Of a stretch of 64,000 bases of DNA, positions 9,674 to 18,571 are shown in pieces. How positions within the stretch are numbered: position 1 is the first letter of the stretch; every line of letters begins with the position of its first letter. A program made the translations under genes and the position numbers. This stretch comes from Planctomycetota bacterium (GTDB lineage Bacteria; Planctomycetota; Phycisphaerae; Phycisphaerales; Phycisphaeraceae), in NCBI GenBank assembly GCA_016350165.1, contig CP066225.1, positions 4,650,001 to 4,714,000 of the forward strand, in the 5' to 3' direction. The notes under the pieces were generated by a model. That model was given only the letters and a program-made list of their open reading frames with translations, was not told where the DNA came from and ran no database searches.

Positions 9674-10774
9674 TTACTTTTCCTCAGTTTGACGCATCGC
9701 AGCATTGATATCTTCATTCGAAATGATTGAGCTGTCGCGCCCAACCCATTTATGTTCTTTGATTGCTTGGACAACCCGCTCTGCCGCATCAACCGCTGCA
9801 TATCCTTCAAGTGCAGTTACCGCAGGTTGATGTCCATTGATTGCAGCTTGTAAGAATGCTGTTGCTTGTGCGGTCAGTGGGTCTTCTTCACCACTTGGCA
9901 CTTCCATGTCCAACTCTTCAATATTAATCATTTCAGTGTAATCAAGGTCAGACAAATCTTTACCTTCGCTTAATTCCTGCCGAACCTGAGATAGGATATT
10001 GACATTTGATTGCGAAGAACGAACCGCGATTCCGCTTCGGCTTGCGTAATTCAAACTCACGTAGCCTTCTTCACTAAAGACACGTAACTTGCGTTCAGTT
10101 TTCAAAGCAAGACGTGATGCAGTTAGATTTGCCACGCAACCACTTTCAAACACAATCCTTGCAGAGCATACATCTTCATGCTCACCCAAAACCGAGACGC
10201 CTGTCGCATCCACTTTCTTAATCGGTGATTGTGCGAACATCAAAATAATATCCAAGTCATGGATCATCATGTCCATTACGACACCCACGTCCAGCGAACG
10301 GAATGTCATCGGGCTCACTCGGTCAACTTCAATATAACGAGGAGTCAGATCCATGGCAGCAACTGTTCTCACAGCCGGATTAAATCGCTCTGTATGACCA
10401 ACCTGTAAGACCGTACCACAACCCTCTGCGAATTCAGCCAAACCTCTTGCCTCAGCCACACTGCCTGCAAGTGGTTTTTCAACCAAGCATGCGATTCCAG
10501 CTTTAAGCAATGGCTTCGCCGTTTCTGGATGATAAACCGTTGGCACAGCAACACTCACAGCCTTTAAACTTGGCTCTTTCTCCATCAACTCTTCAACTGT
10601 GCGATATGCCTTGCAGCCATATTCGTCCGCAACGGTTTCCGCCCGCTCAATATCATGATCAACAACAGCGACTAGATTCGCTGCATCCATCTGCTTATAG
10701 GTCCGAGCGTGGTGTCTGCCCATACGTCCGACACCAACAACTGCCACATCAACCGATTTTTCGATCTTATTCAT
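9674..10774 (-). CDS. Gfo/Idh/MocA family oxidoreductase
   Basis: 366 residues from the preferred start. N-terminal Rossmann motif AVVGVGRMGRHHARTY, the EKPLAG motif near residue 95 (catalytic-type Lys) and GHTERFNPA near 120 identify an NAD(P)-dependent sugar dehydrogenase of the Gfo/Idh/MocA family. The GHTERFNPA block resembles members acting on UDP-N-acetylglucosamine in lipid A precursor synthesis, but no lpx gene is adjacent, so substrate is open. I chose the second of two nearby ATGs (10774, not 10780) because the AGGA sits 7 nt before it but only 1-2 nt before the first. It heads a leftward operon with the two CNNM-type genes. Confidence 0.85.
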   Translation of the reverse strand: MNKIEKSVDVAVVGVGRMGRHHARTYKQMDAANLVAVVDHDIERAETVADEYGCKAYRTVEELMEKEPSLKAVSVAVPTVYHPETAKPLLKAGIACLVEKPLAGSVAEARGLAEFAEGCGTVLQVGHTERFNPAVRTVAAMDLTPRYIEVDRVSPMTFRSLDVGVVMDMMIHDLDIILMFAQSPIKKVDATGVSVLGEHEDVCSARIVFESGCVANLTASRLALKTERKLRVFSEEGYVSLNYASRSGIAVRSSQSNVNILSQVRQELSEGKDLSDLDYTEMINIEELDMEVPSGEEDPLTAQATAFLQAAINGHQPAVTALEGYAAVDAAERVVQAIKEHKWVGRDSSIISNEDINAAMRQTEEK

Positions 10775-10918
10775 GCACATATCCTACGGCACATGCCCCC
10801 TCGCTGCGAGTCTAACCGCCCGCTTTTAGGATAACTATGGATAAACCGTCCCAGCGACCTTATCTCACTGCATCTCATCATTCGAGCAATCACCCAAAGT
10901 TCGTGATAACATACACAT
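10775..10918. promoter_or_regulatory. Divergent promoter region between oxidoreductase and pdxA
   Basis: About 140 bases separate two divergent genes and must hold both promoters. It is C-rich on the + strand. GTGATAACATACACAT directly precedes the pdxA ATG without a clear Shine-Dalgarno, suggesting a short leader or leaderless message. No specific operator was recognised. Confidence 0.5.
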
Positions 10919-11992
10919 ATGGTTCAGAATACCCCCAATAACCCAGACTCACAGCCGTCACGCCGTAAGCCTGTCATAGGCATTACTCTCGGTGATCCCG
11001 CCGGTATCGGCCCAGAAATCGTCGTCAAAGCACTTGCTGACCCAGCCATCCGTCGATTGGGCCGCTACGTCATCTATGGGCTCAACGAGCTTCTTCACTA
11101 CGCCGCCGATCTCGCTGAAATCGAACCATTCTGGTGGAGACTCCAGCACGACACCGAACGTGCCACTTACTCCCTTGTACACGATCTGGTCTGCCTTGAT
11201 TTTGACGAGCATTCAATGCTCGCTTCACCTTATCGTAAAGCTACGCGACAAGGTGGCCAAGCCTCGCTCGCATTCCTCGAAGAAGCAGTATCTGCAGCTC
11301 AGAGACCCATAGAGCAGGGTGGTATTGATGCACTCGTCACAGCACCAATCTGTAAAGAATCCTGGCAACTCGCAGGCTGTCGTTTCCCCGGGCACACTGA
11401 ATTCCTGCAGAAACGTACCAAATCCAAACGCGTTGCAATGATGTTCAATTCACCTCAACTCAACGTTGTGCTCGCAACCATCCATCTTCCACTGATGGAT
11501 ATTCGCAACGTACTTACCATCGGCAAGGTTTTTGACCCCATTGATTTGGCAAATGAGTCTCTCAAACTCCTCGGAATCGAGAATCCCAAGATCGCTGTTT
11601 GTGGCCTCAATCCACACGCTTCTGAGCACGGGCAATTCGGCGACGAAGAAGCACGCATCATTGAGCCAGCCATCGAGCACGCCAAGAAGTTCGGCATCGA
11701 TGCTCACGGTCCATTCCCAGGCGACACCATCTTCATTCAAGCCGCAAAAGGCAAGTATGATCTCGTCGTTGCGATGTATCACGACCAAGGTCTCATCCCC
11801 CTCAAGCTTCTTGCATTCGATGAAGCGGTCAACGTCACACTCGGCCTCCCAATTGTTCGCACATCCCCAGATCATGGCACGGCATTTGATATCGCAGGTA
11901 AAAATATGGCCTCGCCAGATTCCATGAAGGCAGCAATCAAACTTGCAGCGAAATACGCTTCAACACGTATTGTAAACGAAGCAAAATCCTGA
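10919..11992 (+). CDS. pdxA: 4-hydroxythreonine-4-phosphate dehydrogenase PdxA
   Basis: 357 residues, slightly longer than E. coli PdxA (329). It catalyses NAD-dependent oxidation of 4-phosphohydroxy-L-threonine in DXP-dependent pyridoxal phosphate synthesis, in the cytoplasm. Family motifs are clear: GITLGDPAGIGPEIVVKAL near the start, VTAPICKESWQLAG, PGHTEFLQ with His159, NPHASEHG with His233, YHDQGLIPLK with His288 (the three metal-binding histidines of the family) and SPDHGTAFDIAGK near the C-terminus. The first 18 residues are a polar extension. There is no obvious ribosome binding site before the ATG at 10919. It is followed after 61 nt by the FmdB-like gene. Confidence 0.93.
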   Translation: MVQNTPNNPDSQPSRRKPVIGITLGDPAGIGPEIVVKALADPAIRRLGRYVIYGLNELLHYAADLAEIEPFWWRLQHDTERATYSLVHDLVCLDFDEHSMLASPYRKATRQGGQASLAFLEEAVSAAQRPIEQGGIDALVTAPICKESWQLAGCRFPGHTEFLQKRTKSKRVAMMFNSPQLNVVLATIHLPLMDIRNVLTIGKVFDPIDLANESLKLLGIENPKIAVCGLNPHASEHGQFGDEEARIIEPAIEHAKKFGIDAHGPFPGDTIFIQAAKGKYDLVVAMYHDQGLIPLKLLAFDEAVNVTLGLPIVRTSPDHGTAFDIAGKNMASPDSMKAAIKLAAKYASTRIVNEAKS

Positions 11993-12053
11993 CTTTTATC
12001 CCACAAAACTACGATTTTTGCCCAACCAAACATACTCAACATATAATAAGACC

Positions 12054-12353
12054 ATGCCTACATACGTATACGAAGTAATCCTCGAAGACGGCGAGCCCGG
12101 CCAAGTTTTTGAAGTCACTCAAATGATGAGCGACCCACCTCTCACCGAGCATCCCGTCACAGGCCAACCTGTTCGTCGTATCATTCAAGCCCCAAACATC
12201 GGCGGCAAGCATATCGACATCGGTAACACCAAAAATCTCTCCGACGATAAACTCGGCAAGCTTGGTTTTACTAAATACGTCAAAACCGACACCGGCAAAT
12301 ACGAAAAAACGGTCGGGTCAGGCCCCAAAAATATTCACCATAAACGCGACTAA
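12054..12353 (+). CDS. FmdB-like small protein lacking the zinc ribbon cysteines
   Basis: 99 residues from the ATG at 12054, chosen over an in-frame TTG at 12018 because MPTYVYEV matches the start of FmdB/zinc-ribbon regulatory proteins. The family normally has two CxxC pairs; here the region contains no cysteine (FEVTQMMSDPPLTEHPVTGQ replaces it), yet the downstream PVRRIIQAPNIGGK segment is retained. Function is unknown. It may be co-transcribed with pdxA. The bidirectional terminator at 12379-12407 follows. Confidence 0.7.
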   Translation: MPTYVYEVILEDGEPGQVFEVTQMMSDPPLTEHPVTGQPVRRIIQAPNIGGKHIDIGNTKNLSDDKLGKLGFTKYVKTDTGKYEKTVGSGPKNIHHKRD

Positions 12354-12378
12354 TCATCAATTAGTCAAACGAATACAA

Positions 12379-12411
12379 AAAAGCCCATACTCAATGTATG
12401 GGCTTTTCTTA
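12379..12411 (+). terminator. Bidirectional intrinsic terminator
   Basis: Arms AAAAGCCCATAC (12379-12390) and GTATGGGCTTTT (12396-12407), perfect over 12 bp with a 5-nt loop. It lies between convergent genes ending at 12353 and 12435, with A's on one side and T's on the other, so it should stop transcription from both. Confidence 0.9.
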
Positions 12412-12434
12412 TGTTAACTTTAAGTGAAGGATTT

Positions 12435-13631
12435 TTATCCCTTCAAACCTGACATTGAAATACCTTCAATGAACGTCTTCTGCGTGAAGAAGAATAACAC
12501 AATCACAGGCAGCACAATCATTGAACTTGCTGCCATCAGGAAGTGCCAGTCTGTACCACCCTGTTTACTCTGATAGGACTGCAAGCCAAGTGCGAGTGTA
12601 AAGTCCATCTGGTCTGTCAGGTACAGCAATGGTCCCAAGAAGTCGTTCCACGTTGCCATAAATTGGAACAACCCAACAACCATTAATGCCGGCTTCGCTA
12701 GTGGCAAGATAATCTGCCAATAAATACGAAACTCACTACATCCATCGACGCGTGCTGCATCCGACAAATCCTTTGGAATCGACATAAAGAACTGTCTCAG
12801 CAAGAATACATTAAACGCACCCGCAAAGAACGTTGGCACCCACAATGGCTGCAACGTTCCGATCCAACCCAATTCCTTGAACAAGCTATACAACGGCACC
12901 ATCACAACAGGGAACGGAATCATCATCGTCGACAATACAACAATAAACATCGTATCGCGTCCACGCCATTTGATCCTAGAAAAACCATACGCAACCAGCG
13001 AACAACTAATCACCGTACCAAATACCGTAAGTAAACAAAGAATAATCGTATTCCACAGGTAACGTGTGAAGTACAGATTGCCTTCACCATATTCACCCAT
13101 GTCATAAATCGATGCTTCATAGTTATCCCAGCGAGGCGACATCTCGCGTGTTACTTCACTCTTTGGCAATAACCATGATTCAGCAACACCGTCTTTTACA
13201 GTACTTGCTTTAGCTCGCTCACCATCTTTTTTAACTTGCGCTTTCTCGACAAACACCCAAGGCTTCTCTGATGTTGCATCAACATGCTTGATTACTTCGA
13301 TCGTATCCTGACCATACAGGCCAGCCTTTTTATTTTCATCAAGCTTTAATGTTTCATCAGCCGCGCCAACAATCATCAGCTTTCCAGTTGAAGCAAGTTT
13401 TACCTCGTACGAAGGCACCGTAATCTCGTTACGTTCCTTCACTTCAATTGCTTTGCCATCTTCTTCGATATAGCTGCGATAAGGAATAAACGTTGGAGGC
13501 GCAGTCATCGCCTGATCTAGTGGCTTAAGAGATGTCGCCAGCATCCAAATCAGTGGTAACAAAAACAATGCCGAACCACCACACAACAACACATATAAAA
13601 TAATCTTTGATAATTTACTTTGTTTTTTCAT
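12435..13631 (-). CDS. Carbohydrate ABC transporter permease, MalG type, with large periplasmic insertion
   Basis: 398 residues; MalG-type permeases usually have about 280. The first membrane helix (about 10-33, LFLLPLIWMLATSLK) is followed by about 140 residues of hydrophilic sequence (about 36-175) before the remaining helices. The EAA loop that contacts the ATPase is present (DAARVDGCSEFRIYWQIILP), and the C-terminus FIEGISMSGLKG is family-typical. It forms the inner-membrane channel with the MalF-type partner encoded 3 nt upstream, for ATP-driven sugar import. The insertion lies where MalG-family proteins face the binding protein. No MalK-like ATPase is encoded here. Confidence 0.88.
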   Translation of the reverse strand: MKKQSKLSKIILYVLLCGGSALFLLPLIWMLATSLKPLDQAMTAPPTFIPYRSYIEEDGKAIEVKERNEITVPSYEVKLASTGKLMIVGAADETLKLDENKKAGLYGQDTIEVIKHVDATSEKPWVFVEKAQVKKDGERAKASTVKDGVAESWLLPKSEVTREMSPRWDNYEASIYDMGEYGEGNLYFTRYLWNTIILCLLTVFGTVISCSLVAYGFSRIKWRGRDTMFIVVLSTMMIPFPVVMVPLYSLFKELGWIGTLQPLWVPTFFAGAFNVFLLRQFFMSIPKDLSDAARVDGCSEFRIYWQIILPLAKPALMVVGLFQFMATWNDFLGPLLYLTDQMDFTLALGLQSYQSKQGGTDWHFLMAASSMIVLPVIVLFFFTQKTFIEGISMSGLKG

Positions 13632-13634
13632 CGA

Positions 13635-14519
13635 TCAAGCTCCTGCGTAATGCACAAATCGCTTCGTCACCTGTGTCGCCAGGAGCGTTAAACCTAGCAC
13701 AATCAAGAACATCACCCATGCCATCGCACATGCATATCCCATATTCAAATACGAGAACGCATTGTCAAACAAATACACCGCATAAAACAGAGCTGATCGG
13801 TCAGGCCCACCATTTGCAAACATAATGTACGGCTGCACAAACACTTGAATAGAGCCAATAATACCCATCACCATATTGAAATAAATCACAGGTGAAATCA
13901 TCGGCATCGTAACGTGCAATAACTTCTGTAAACCATTTGCACCATCTAACTCAGCTGATTCATACAAATGACGTGGCACATCCTGCAAAGCTGCAAGATA
14001 AATAACAATCTGATTACCCACACCCCACAAAGACATTAGTATCAATGAAGGCATCGCCCATTTCGCATCGTTCAACCAATTTGGCCCATCAATTCCAATT
14101 TTTTCTAAACCAAAATTGATTAAACCGTGCTGACCGTTGAATAACCACATCCAAATCATCGCACTCGCTATGATCGGCACCAATGAAGGCAAAAAGTAGA
14201 TTGTCCTGAAAACAGGTCGGCCAATGATCTGTTGGTTCAGCATCACAGCAACCAATAGCGAAACAACCAGTCCCAGCGGAATCGCAAATGCCGAGAATTT
14301 CAGCGTATTAATTAGAGCTTTCCAGAATACTTCATCGTGATACATATCCACGTAGTTCATGCCGCCAATCCAAACCGGATCACTTAAAATATCATAATCC
14401 GTGAAAGAATAGTACAGCGACGCAATCAATGGATACCCAGTAAATACTAGGAATCCAAAGATCCATGGCCCAATAAACAGTAGACCCTTTAATAATTCTT
14501 TTCGTTCAAAACGTGTCAT
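13635..14519 (-). CDS. Carbohydrate ABC transporter permease, MalF type
   Basis: 294 residues, six predicted membrane helices, starting with a cytoplasmic segment and LLFIGPWIFGFLVFTGYPLI, typical of MalF/UgpA-type permeases. The EAA loop is visible (YESAELDGANGLQKLLHVTM). It partners the MalG-type protein encoded next. Its start overlaps the end of the solute-binding protein gene by 14 bp (14506-14519), consistent with one leftward operon. Specificity cannot be read from the sequence. Confidence 0.9.
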   Translation of the reverse strand: MTRFERKELLKGLLFIGPWIFGFLVFTGYPLIASLYYSFTDYDILSDPVWIGGMNYVDMYHDEVFWKALINTLKFSAFAIPLGLVVSLLVAVMLNQQIIGRPVFRTIYFLPSLVPIIASAMIWMWLFNGQHGLINFGLEKIGIDGPNWLNDAKWAMPSLILMSLWGVGNQIVIYLAALQDVPRHLYESAELDGANGLQKLLHVTMPMISPVIYFNMVMGIIGSIQVFVQPYIMFANGGPDRSALFYAVYLFDNAFSYLNMGYACAMAWVMFLIVLGLTLLATQVTKRFVHYAGA

Positions 14520-15933
14520 TATTAGCCCACTGCTCCAATCTTTGGTCCTTAACCGCGTCCCAACGTCGCATCATTCCATCCAGCTTCCGCTGGATACGTT
14601 CTTGCACTACATTCGCTGCCTCTTCAGGTGTTTTACGCATCGATAGTACCTGTTCATACGTAACACCTAACTCATTGCTGTACTCTTTCCAGATCGCAGA
14701 CTGAGGCACAGTCTTCGCATCCTTACTCCATGCACCATCAATAAACGTTTGGATATAAGGATTCGGATGATTCTTTACAAACCCATCACTCATTTCACGC
14801 AATGGCGAGAACTTCTTCTGTCCTAAGCAAAGCAACTCCATATTCTCGCGCTGCTGCACAAACGCGATGAAATCAAACGCCTCCTTCGGATGTTTCGCAC
14901 CCTTAGGCACAACAAGTGCATCACATTCAGCAATCGTTACAAATGGTGTTTTCTCAGGATCAGCCGCAGGGAAGGGAGCAGCTCCCCACTCCATGCCCGG
15001 AGCATACTTCTCAATAAAGTTATGCATCCAAACCCCCTGAATTACCATCGAAACTTTGCCCGACAAGAATGCATCTTGAGGCGATGCAAAGTTCCCAAAA
15101 CCCGCAGCAAACTGCTGCACGTTCTTCACGCCCAGCTTCTTTGTATAACTCTGATACCACGCTAGTGAAGCAAGATTCTCTTCACTATCCGCAAGCGCGA
15201 CACCATCACCTTCCAATAGATCGCCATTAAACCAATACACCCACATCGTATTAAACCAACCTGGTACGTGTGGTAAATGGCCGACCTGCACCAGATCAAA
15301 GTCCTTCGCTTCCTTCTCTTCTTCAGTCAGTTTGTTATATCGAACTCGAACATCTTCACCATCACGTTTGATCTTCACAATCGTCAGTGCGTCTGACATC
15401 GCATCTAATTCAGCAAGTGATTGAGGGGCCTTATTTGGATCAAGCCCCGCTTCTCGGAACAGCTTTTTGTTCCAGTGCAAACTCACCGTTGCAGGTGTCG
15501 AAGGCAATGCCCACGTAAAACCACGATGCTCACACAAATCTATCATTACAGGAATATAATCATCTCGCTTAATTCCCTCTTTCTCCATCGCCTTATTCAA
15601 CGGTGTCAACGCTCCCTTTTCAGAAAACGTCTTTACCATCCACGACCAAATTCCTGCAATGTCCGGAGGATTTCCACCCGATGTTGCGAGCAACAGCTTG
15701 CTGTCCATTTGGCTCACCGGCAGCATCCGCACGTGAACTTTGTCTTGTGATTCATTGTATTTATCAACCACCGCCTTCATGGCATCGTATTCGAAGCCAG
15801 TCCACTTTTCCCAATAGTTGATCACTAACTTGCCATCTGCCGTGTACTCATCCCCATCACCACAACCGCCGGTCAAGCTCAGCAGCATACTCAGCAATAT
15901 GACTAATGTTGTCCGTATCCGATATGTTGTCAT
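14506..15933 (-). CDS. ABC transporter sugar-binding lipoprotein
   Basis: 475 residues from the ATG at 15933, preferred over the upstream in-frame ATG at 15978 because it gives a clean lipoprotein signal (MTTYRIRTTLVILLSMLLSL, then TGGC with the modifiable Cys near residue 24). The mature part has the family-1 solute-binding layout: VINYWEKWTGFEYDAMKAVV, a GNPPDIAGIWSWMV hinge block, and FLSGKVSMVIQGVWM. It captures a mono- or oligosaccharide outside the inner membrane and delivers it to the two permeases. First gene of the operon. Substrate unknown; plant or algal oligosaccharides are plausible given other genes in the window. Confidence 0.88.
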   Translation of the reverse strand: MTTYRIRTTLVILLSMLLSLTGGCGDGDEYTADGKLVINYWEKWTGFEYDAMKAVVDKYNESQDKVHVRMLPVSQMDSKLLLATSGGNPPDIAGIWSWMVKTFSEKGALTPLNKAMEKEGIKRDDYIPVMIDLCEHRGFTWALPSTPATVSLHWNKKLFREAGLDPNKAPQSLAELDAMSDALTIVKIKRDGEDVRVRYNKLTEEEKEAKDFDLVQVGHLPHVPGWFNTMWVYWFNGDLLEGDGVALADSEENLASLAWYQSYTKKLGVKNVQQFAAGFGNFASPQDAFLSGKVSMVIQGVWMHNFIEKYAPGMEWGAAPFPAADPEKTPFVTIAECDALVVPKGAKHPKEAFDFIAFVQQRENMELLCLGQKKFSPLREMSDGFVKNHPNPYIQTFIDGAWSKDAKTVPQSAIWKEYSNELGVTYEQVLSMRKTPEEAANVVQERIQRKLDGMMRRWDAVKDQRLEQWANNDTF

Positions 15934-16313
15934 TAATTTTGTCTCGTATATAAACCGCGACTTAGCGCACAATAGCACAACATCTGCAAACGCAGATTTA
16001 TCTTCAAAATTAGCATTGTTCCTGCGTTATCACATCACATGACAAAACATCAGCAACGCCACGACACAGTGAACAATGCACGCCATCACACAGTTTTTCT
16101 ACATCGCCTGAGAGTAGGTTTCATAACCCATAGACGATGACACGAGAATACTTCAAATCAATGTCTATTTTTATACTGGGAATGTAACATCCTGACAAGC
16201 GATTTCTTTTGTTACATGAACTTACATTCGCTTCAGCCGAAAAATTGTCACAATAGCCCTATCCACCCGCCATCTCGAGAATTACATCGCATTTATTATC
16301 TCATAAATCGCTC
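15934..16313. promoter_or_regulatory. Upstream region of the sugar ABC operon with an ATGTAAC/GTTACAT inverted repeat
   Basis: No gene is visible. It separates the leftward ABC operon from the leftward SMR gene and must contain the operon promoter. The clearest element is a separated inverted repeat: ATGTAAC at 16182-16188 and GTTACAT at 16211-16217, 22 nt apart. It could be a two-half-site operator; the regulator is not known. Confidence 0.45.
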
Positions 16314-16637
16314 TCATGCCGTCTTGCTGACCCCAAGAAGCAAGGCTACCCCAATTACAATTAAACCCATCCCAGCCAGCTCCACAACCCCCAGCTTCTC
16401 TTTATAGATAATCACACCAACCCCACTCACCAGTGCAATCCCCACAGCACACCAAATCGCATACGCTACCCCTACCTTCATCTTTTGTAGCACCAGTGAC
16501 AGAAAATAAAATGCGCTACTGTACCCAAAAACCACCAGAACACTCATCCATAACTTCGTAAACCCATCTGTTGCCTTAAGCGCACTTGTCGCAATAACCT
16601 CGCTGACAATTGCGATCGCCAAATATAAGTACACCAT
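16314..16637 (-). CDS. Small multidrug resistance (SMR) family efflux protein
   Basis: 107 residues with four membrane helices, the standard SMR size. The essential membrane-embedded glutamate is present at position 13 (IVSEVIATSALK), matching Glu14 of EmrE. The third-helix signature YAIWCAVGIALVSG is also family-typical. It works as a small antiporter dimer that exports cationic compounds or guanidinium-like substrates in exchange for protons. GAGGTG lies 5-6 nt before the ATG. Monocistronic as far as can be seen. Confidence 0.92.
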   Translation of the reverse strand: MVYLYLAIAIVSEVIATSALKATDGFTKLWMSVLVVFGYSSAFYFLSLVLQKMKVGVAYAIWCAVGIALVSGVGVIIYKEKLGVVELAGMGLIVIGVALLLGVSKTA

Positions 16638-16942
16638 ATTTCACCTCTATATTTCTATGTAGCATCATATCATCACCATCAACTCCTCATTCAAATAGCT
16701 TTATACAAAATTCTTTTACCCTCAGCATCAAAATTAAGCGCAATTTCATCTACACATAACATGACATTTACTGTATGATAAGACGTAGCAATAATGCTAT
16801 AAAATAAAAAATACGAATCCTTCACCCCGGCAACGCCCAAAGTCTTGGATATTGGCGTGGCCAGTTATCTATTGCCTGTAGATTTGCACTGCTCAAGAAC
16901 TTCGCATGTCGCAGCAGTGTCACACAACACAAGGAATTGTTC
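16638..16942. promoter_or_regulatory. Divergent region with leader hairpin before the GPH symporter gene
   Basis: About 300 bases without a gene between the leftward SMR gene and the rightward symporter gene. TATGATAAG at about 16775-16783 and TATAAA-like sequence near 16800 are possible -10 elements. A leader hairpin pairs ACGCC(C)AA at 16833-16840 with TTGGCGT at 16852-16858 (11-nt loop, one bulge). A strong ribosome site AAGGAA lies at 16931-16936. Confidence 0.4.
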
Positions 16943-18439
16943 ATGGGTAATTTCTCAAATACCGAAGTCGATAAAACGGCATCAGTCACGCGAACATCAC
17001 CGCCTCCCCCCTCTGATAAAACACCATCAAAATCAGATCATTATCAAATTAAGCCCGAGGATAAGGTTTCATTCTCGCAGCGAATGTATTACTCACTTCC
17101 CTCATTCGCCTTCATCCCAGGCATGCAGACCATCGATCGTATCGCACTCGTTGTTCTGAACATGGGGCTCGGCATCAACCCGACACTCGTCTCACTTGCA
17201 ATGTTCGTCTTCCGCATATGGGACGGCTTCACCGATCCTTTTATGGGCAATATTTCCGACAACTGCCGTTCAAAATGGGGGCGTCGTCGTCCATTCATAA
17301 TCCTCGGTGCCATTCTCTGTGCCGTCACTTTCCCTCTTTTGTGGATGATGTCTCGTGAATGGTCGCACATGATGATCATCATCTACTTCATAGGCATCGG
17401 CCTCGCATACTACACCGCAGTAACCATCTTCACAGTCCCCTACTTCAGTCTCATCACTGAAATGACACCTGACACACATGAACGCACAAACGTTCTCGGC
17501 TTCCGTCAGGTTGTCGTTAAACTTGTCACCATTGGCATGGGTTGGATCAACTGGTTCATCACGCTCGAAATCTTCTCCGATGAACTTGAAGGCATTCGTT
17601 GGTTCGCAGGCATCACTTGCCTTCTCTTCCTCGTCTTCGGCATCCTCCCCGTTCTCTTCATCAAAGAACCATTCTTTGAACAAGCCAAAAAACAGGCAAA
17701 AATCCCACTTTGGCAAAGTATCAAAGTTACACTTACGAATAAACATGCCATGCTCCTCGTCGCAATGATGCTCATGATGACCATCGGCATGCAAACCGTT
17801 GGCACACTCGGATTCTATGTCAGTACATACTTCGTCTTTGGAGGTGATAAAGCTGAAGCAGGTAAAATAGCCGGCATCGCAGGTACCTCAGCAATGATCT
17901 TTTCTGTTCTTACCATCCCATTATTCACTTGGCTCTCACGTGAATACGGCAAAAAAGTTGCTCTCTACGTCAATGGAATTCTCTTCCTGTTCGCAACCGC
18001 ATCGCAATGGTTCCTCGTCATTCCAGAGCATCCATATTGGCAAATTATCAGCGGTACTCTAGTAGGCCCAGCCGTCACCGGTGTTTGGCTCATCCTCCCA
18101 TCCATGCAAACCGACGTCGTCGATGAAGACGAACTAAACACGGGCTGTCGTCGTGAAGGTAGTTACACCGCAGTACTCGGTTGGATTCAAAAAATGGGCT
18201 TTGCACTTTCAGTCTTTCTTTCAGGTGCAATCCTTGATTTCTCAGGCTATGACGCCGCACTCGATCAGCAACCCACAGACACACTCATGAATATGCGTGT
18301 CCTTTTCGTCTTCTTCCCAATCGTCATGGCCGCCATCATGATCGCACTCATTCACTTTTATCCACTTAACGAAAAACGTTGTCTTGAAATCCGTGAACGA
18401 CTCGAAGCACGTCGTGGCGAAATCCACTCACAAGAATAA
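16943..18439 (+). CDS. GPH family (MelB-type) sugar:cation symporter
   Basis: 498 residues, with about twelve hydrophobic segments. The block FRIWDGFTDPFMGNISDNCR followed by SKWGRRRPFIILGAI is the hallmark of the glycoside-pentoside-hexuronide (MelB-like) branch of the major facilitator superfamily, where the Asp residues bind the coupling cation. It should import a glycoside or oligosaccharide across the inner membrane. The ATG at 16943 is preferred to an in-frame TTG at 16937 because AAGGAA sits 6 nt upstream. A polar 45-residue N-terminus precedes the first helix. It ends at a strong terminator. It is a candidate importer for mannan oligosaccharides made by the distant locus, but nothing links them directly. 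Confidence 0.88.
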   Translation: MGNFSNTEVDKTASVTRTSPPPPSDKTPSKSDHYQIKPEDKVSFSQRMYYSLPSFAFIPGMQTIDRIALVVLNMGLGINPTLVSLAMFVFRIWDGFTDPFMGNISDNCRSKWGRRRPFIILGAILCAVTFPLLWMMSREWSHMMIIIYFIGIGLAYYTAVTIFTVPYFSLITEMTPDTHERTNVLGFRQVVVKLVTIGMGWINWFITLEIFSDELEGIRWFAGITCLLFLVFGILPVLFIKEPFFEQAKKQAKIPLWQSIKVTLTNKHAMLLVAMMLMMTIGMQTVGTLGFYVSTYFVFGGDKAEAGKIAGIAGTSAMIFSVLTIPLFTWLSREYGKKVALYVNGILFLFATASQWFLVIPEHPYWQIISGTLVGPAVTGVWLILPSMQTDVVDEDELNTGCRREGSYTAVLGWIQKMGFALSVFLSGAILDFSGYDAALDQQPTDTLMNMRVLFVFFPIVMAAIMIALIHFYPLNEKRCLEIRERLEARRGEIHSQE

Positions 18440-18466
18440 TCAACAATCACAACATGCGCTGCTCAT

Positions 18467-18498
18467 AGATGCGTCATCTCGTATGACGCATCTTTTTA
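18467..18498 (+). terminator. Intrinsic terminator after the symporter gene
   Basis: Perfect 11-bp arms AGATGCGTCAT (18467-18477) and ATGACGCATCT (18483-18493), 5-nt loop, followed by T's. It lies 27 nt after the stop codon. Confidence 0.9.
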
Positions 18499-18571
18499 TT
18501 GTTGTTCAATTAGCAACTGATATATTGTGATCTGACCTACGAATTCGCATTGATATTGAAATGAACGATAC

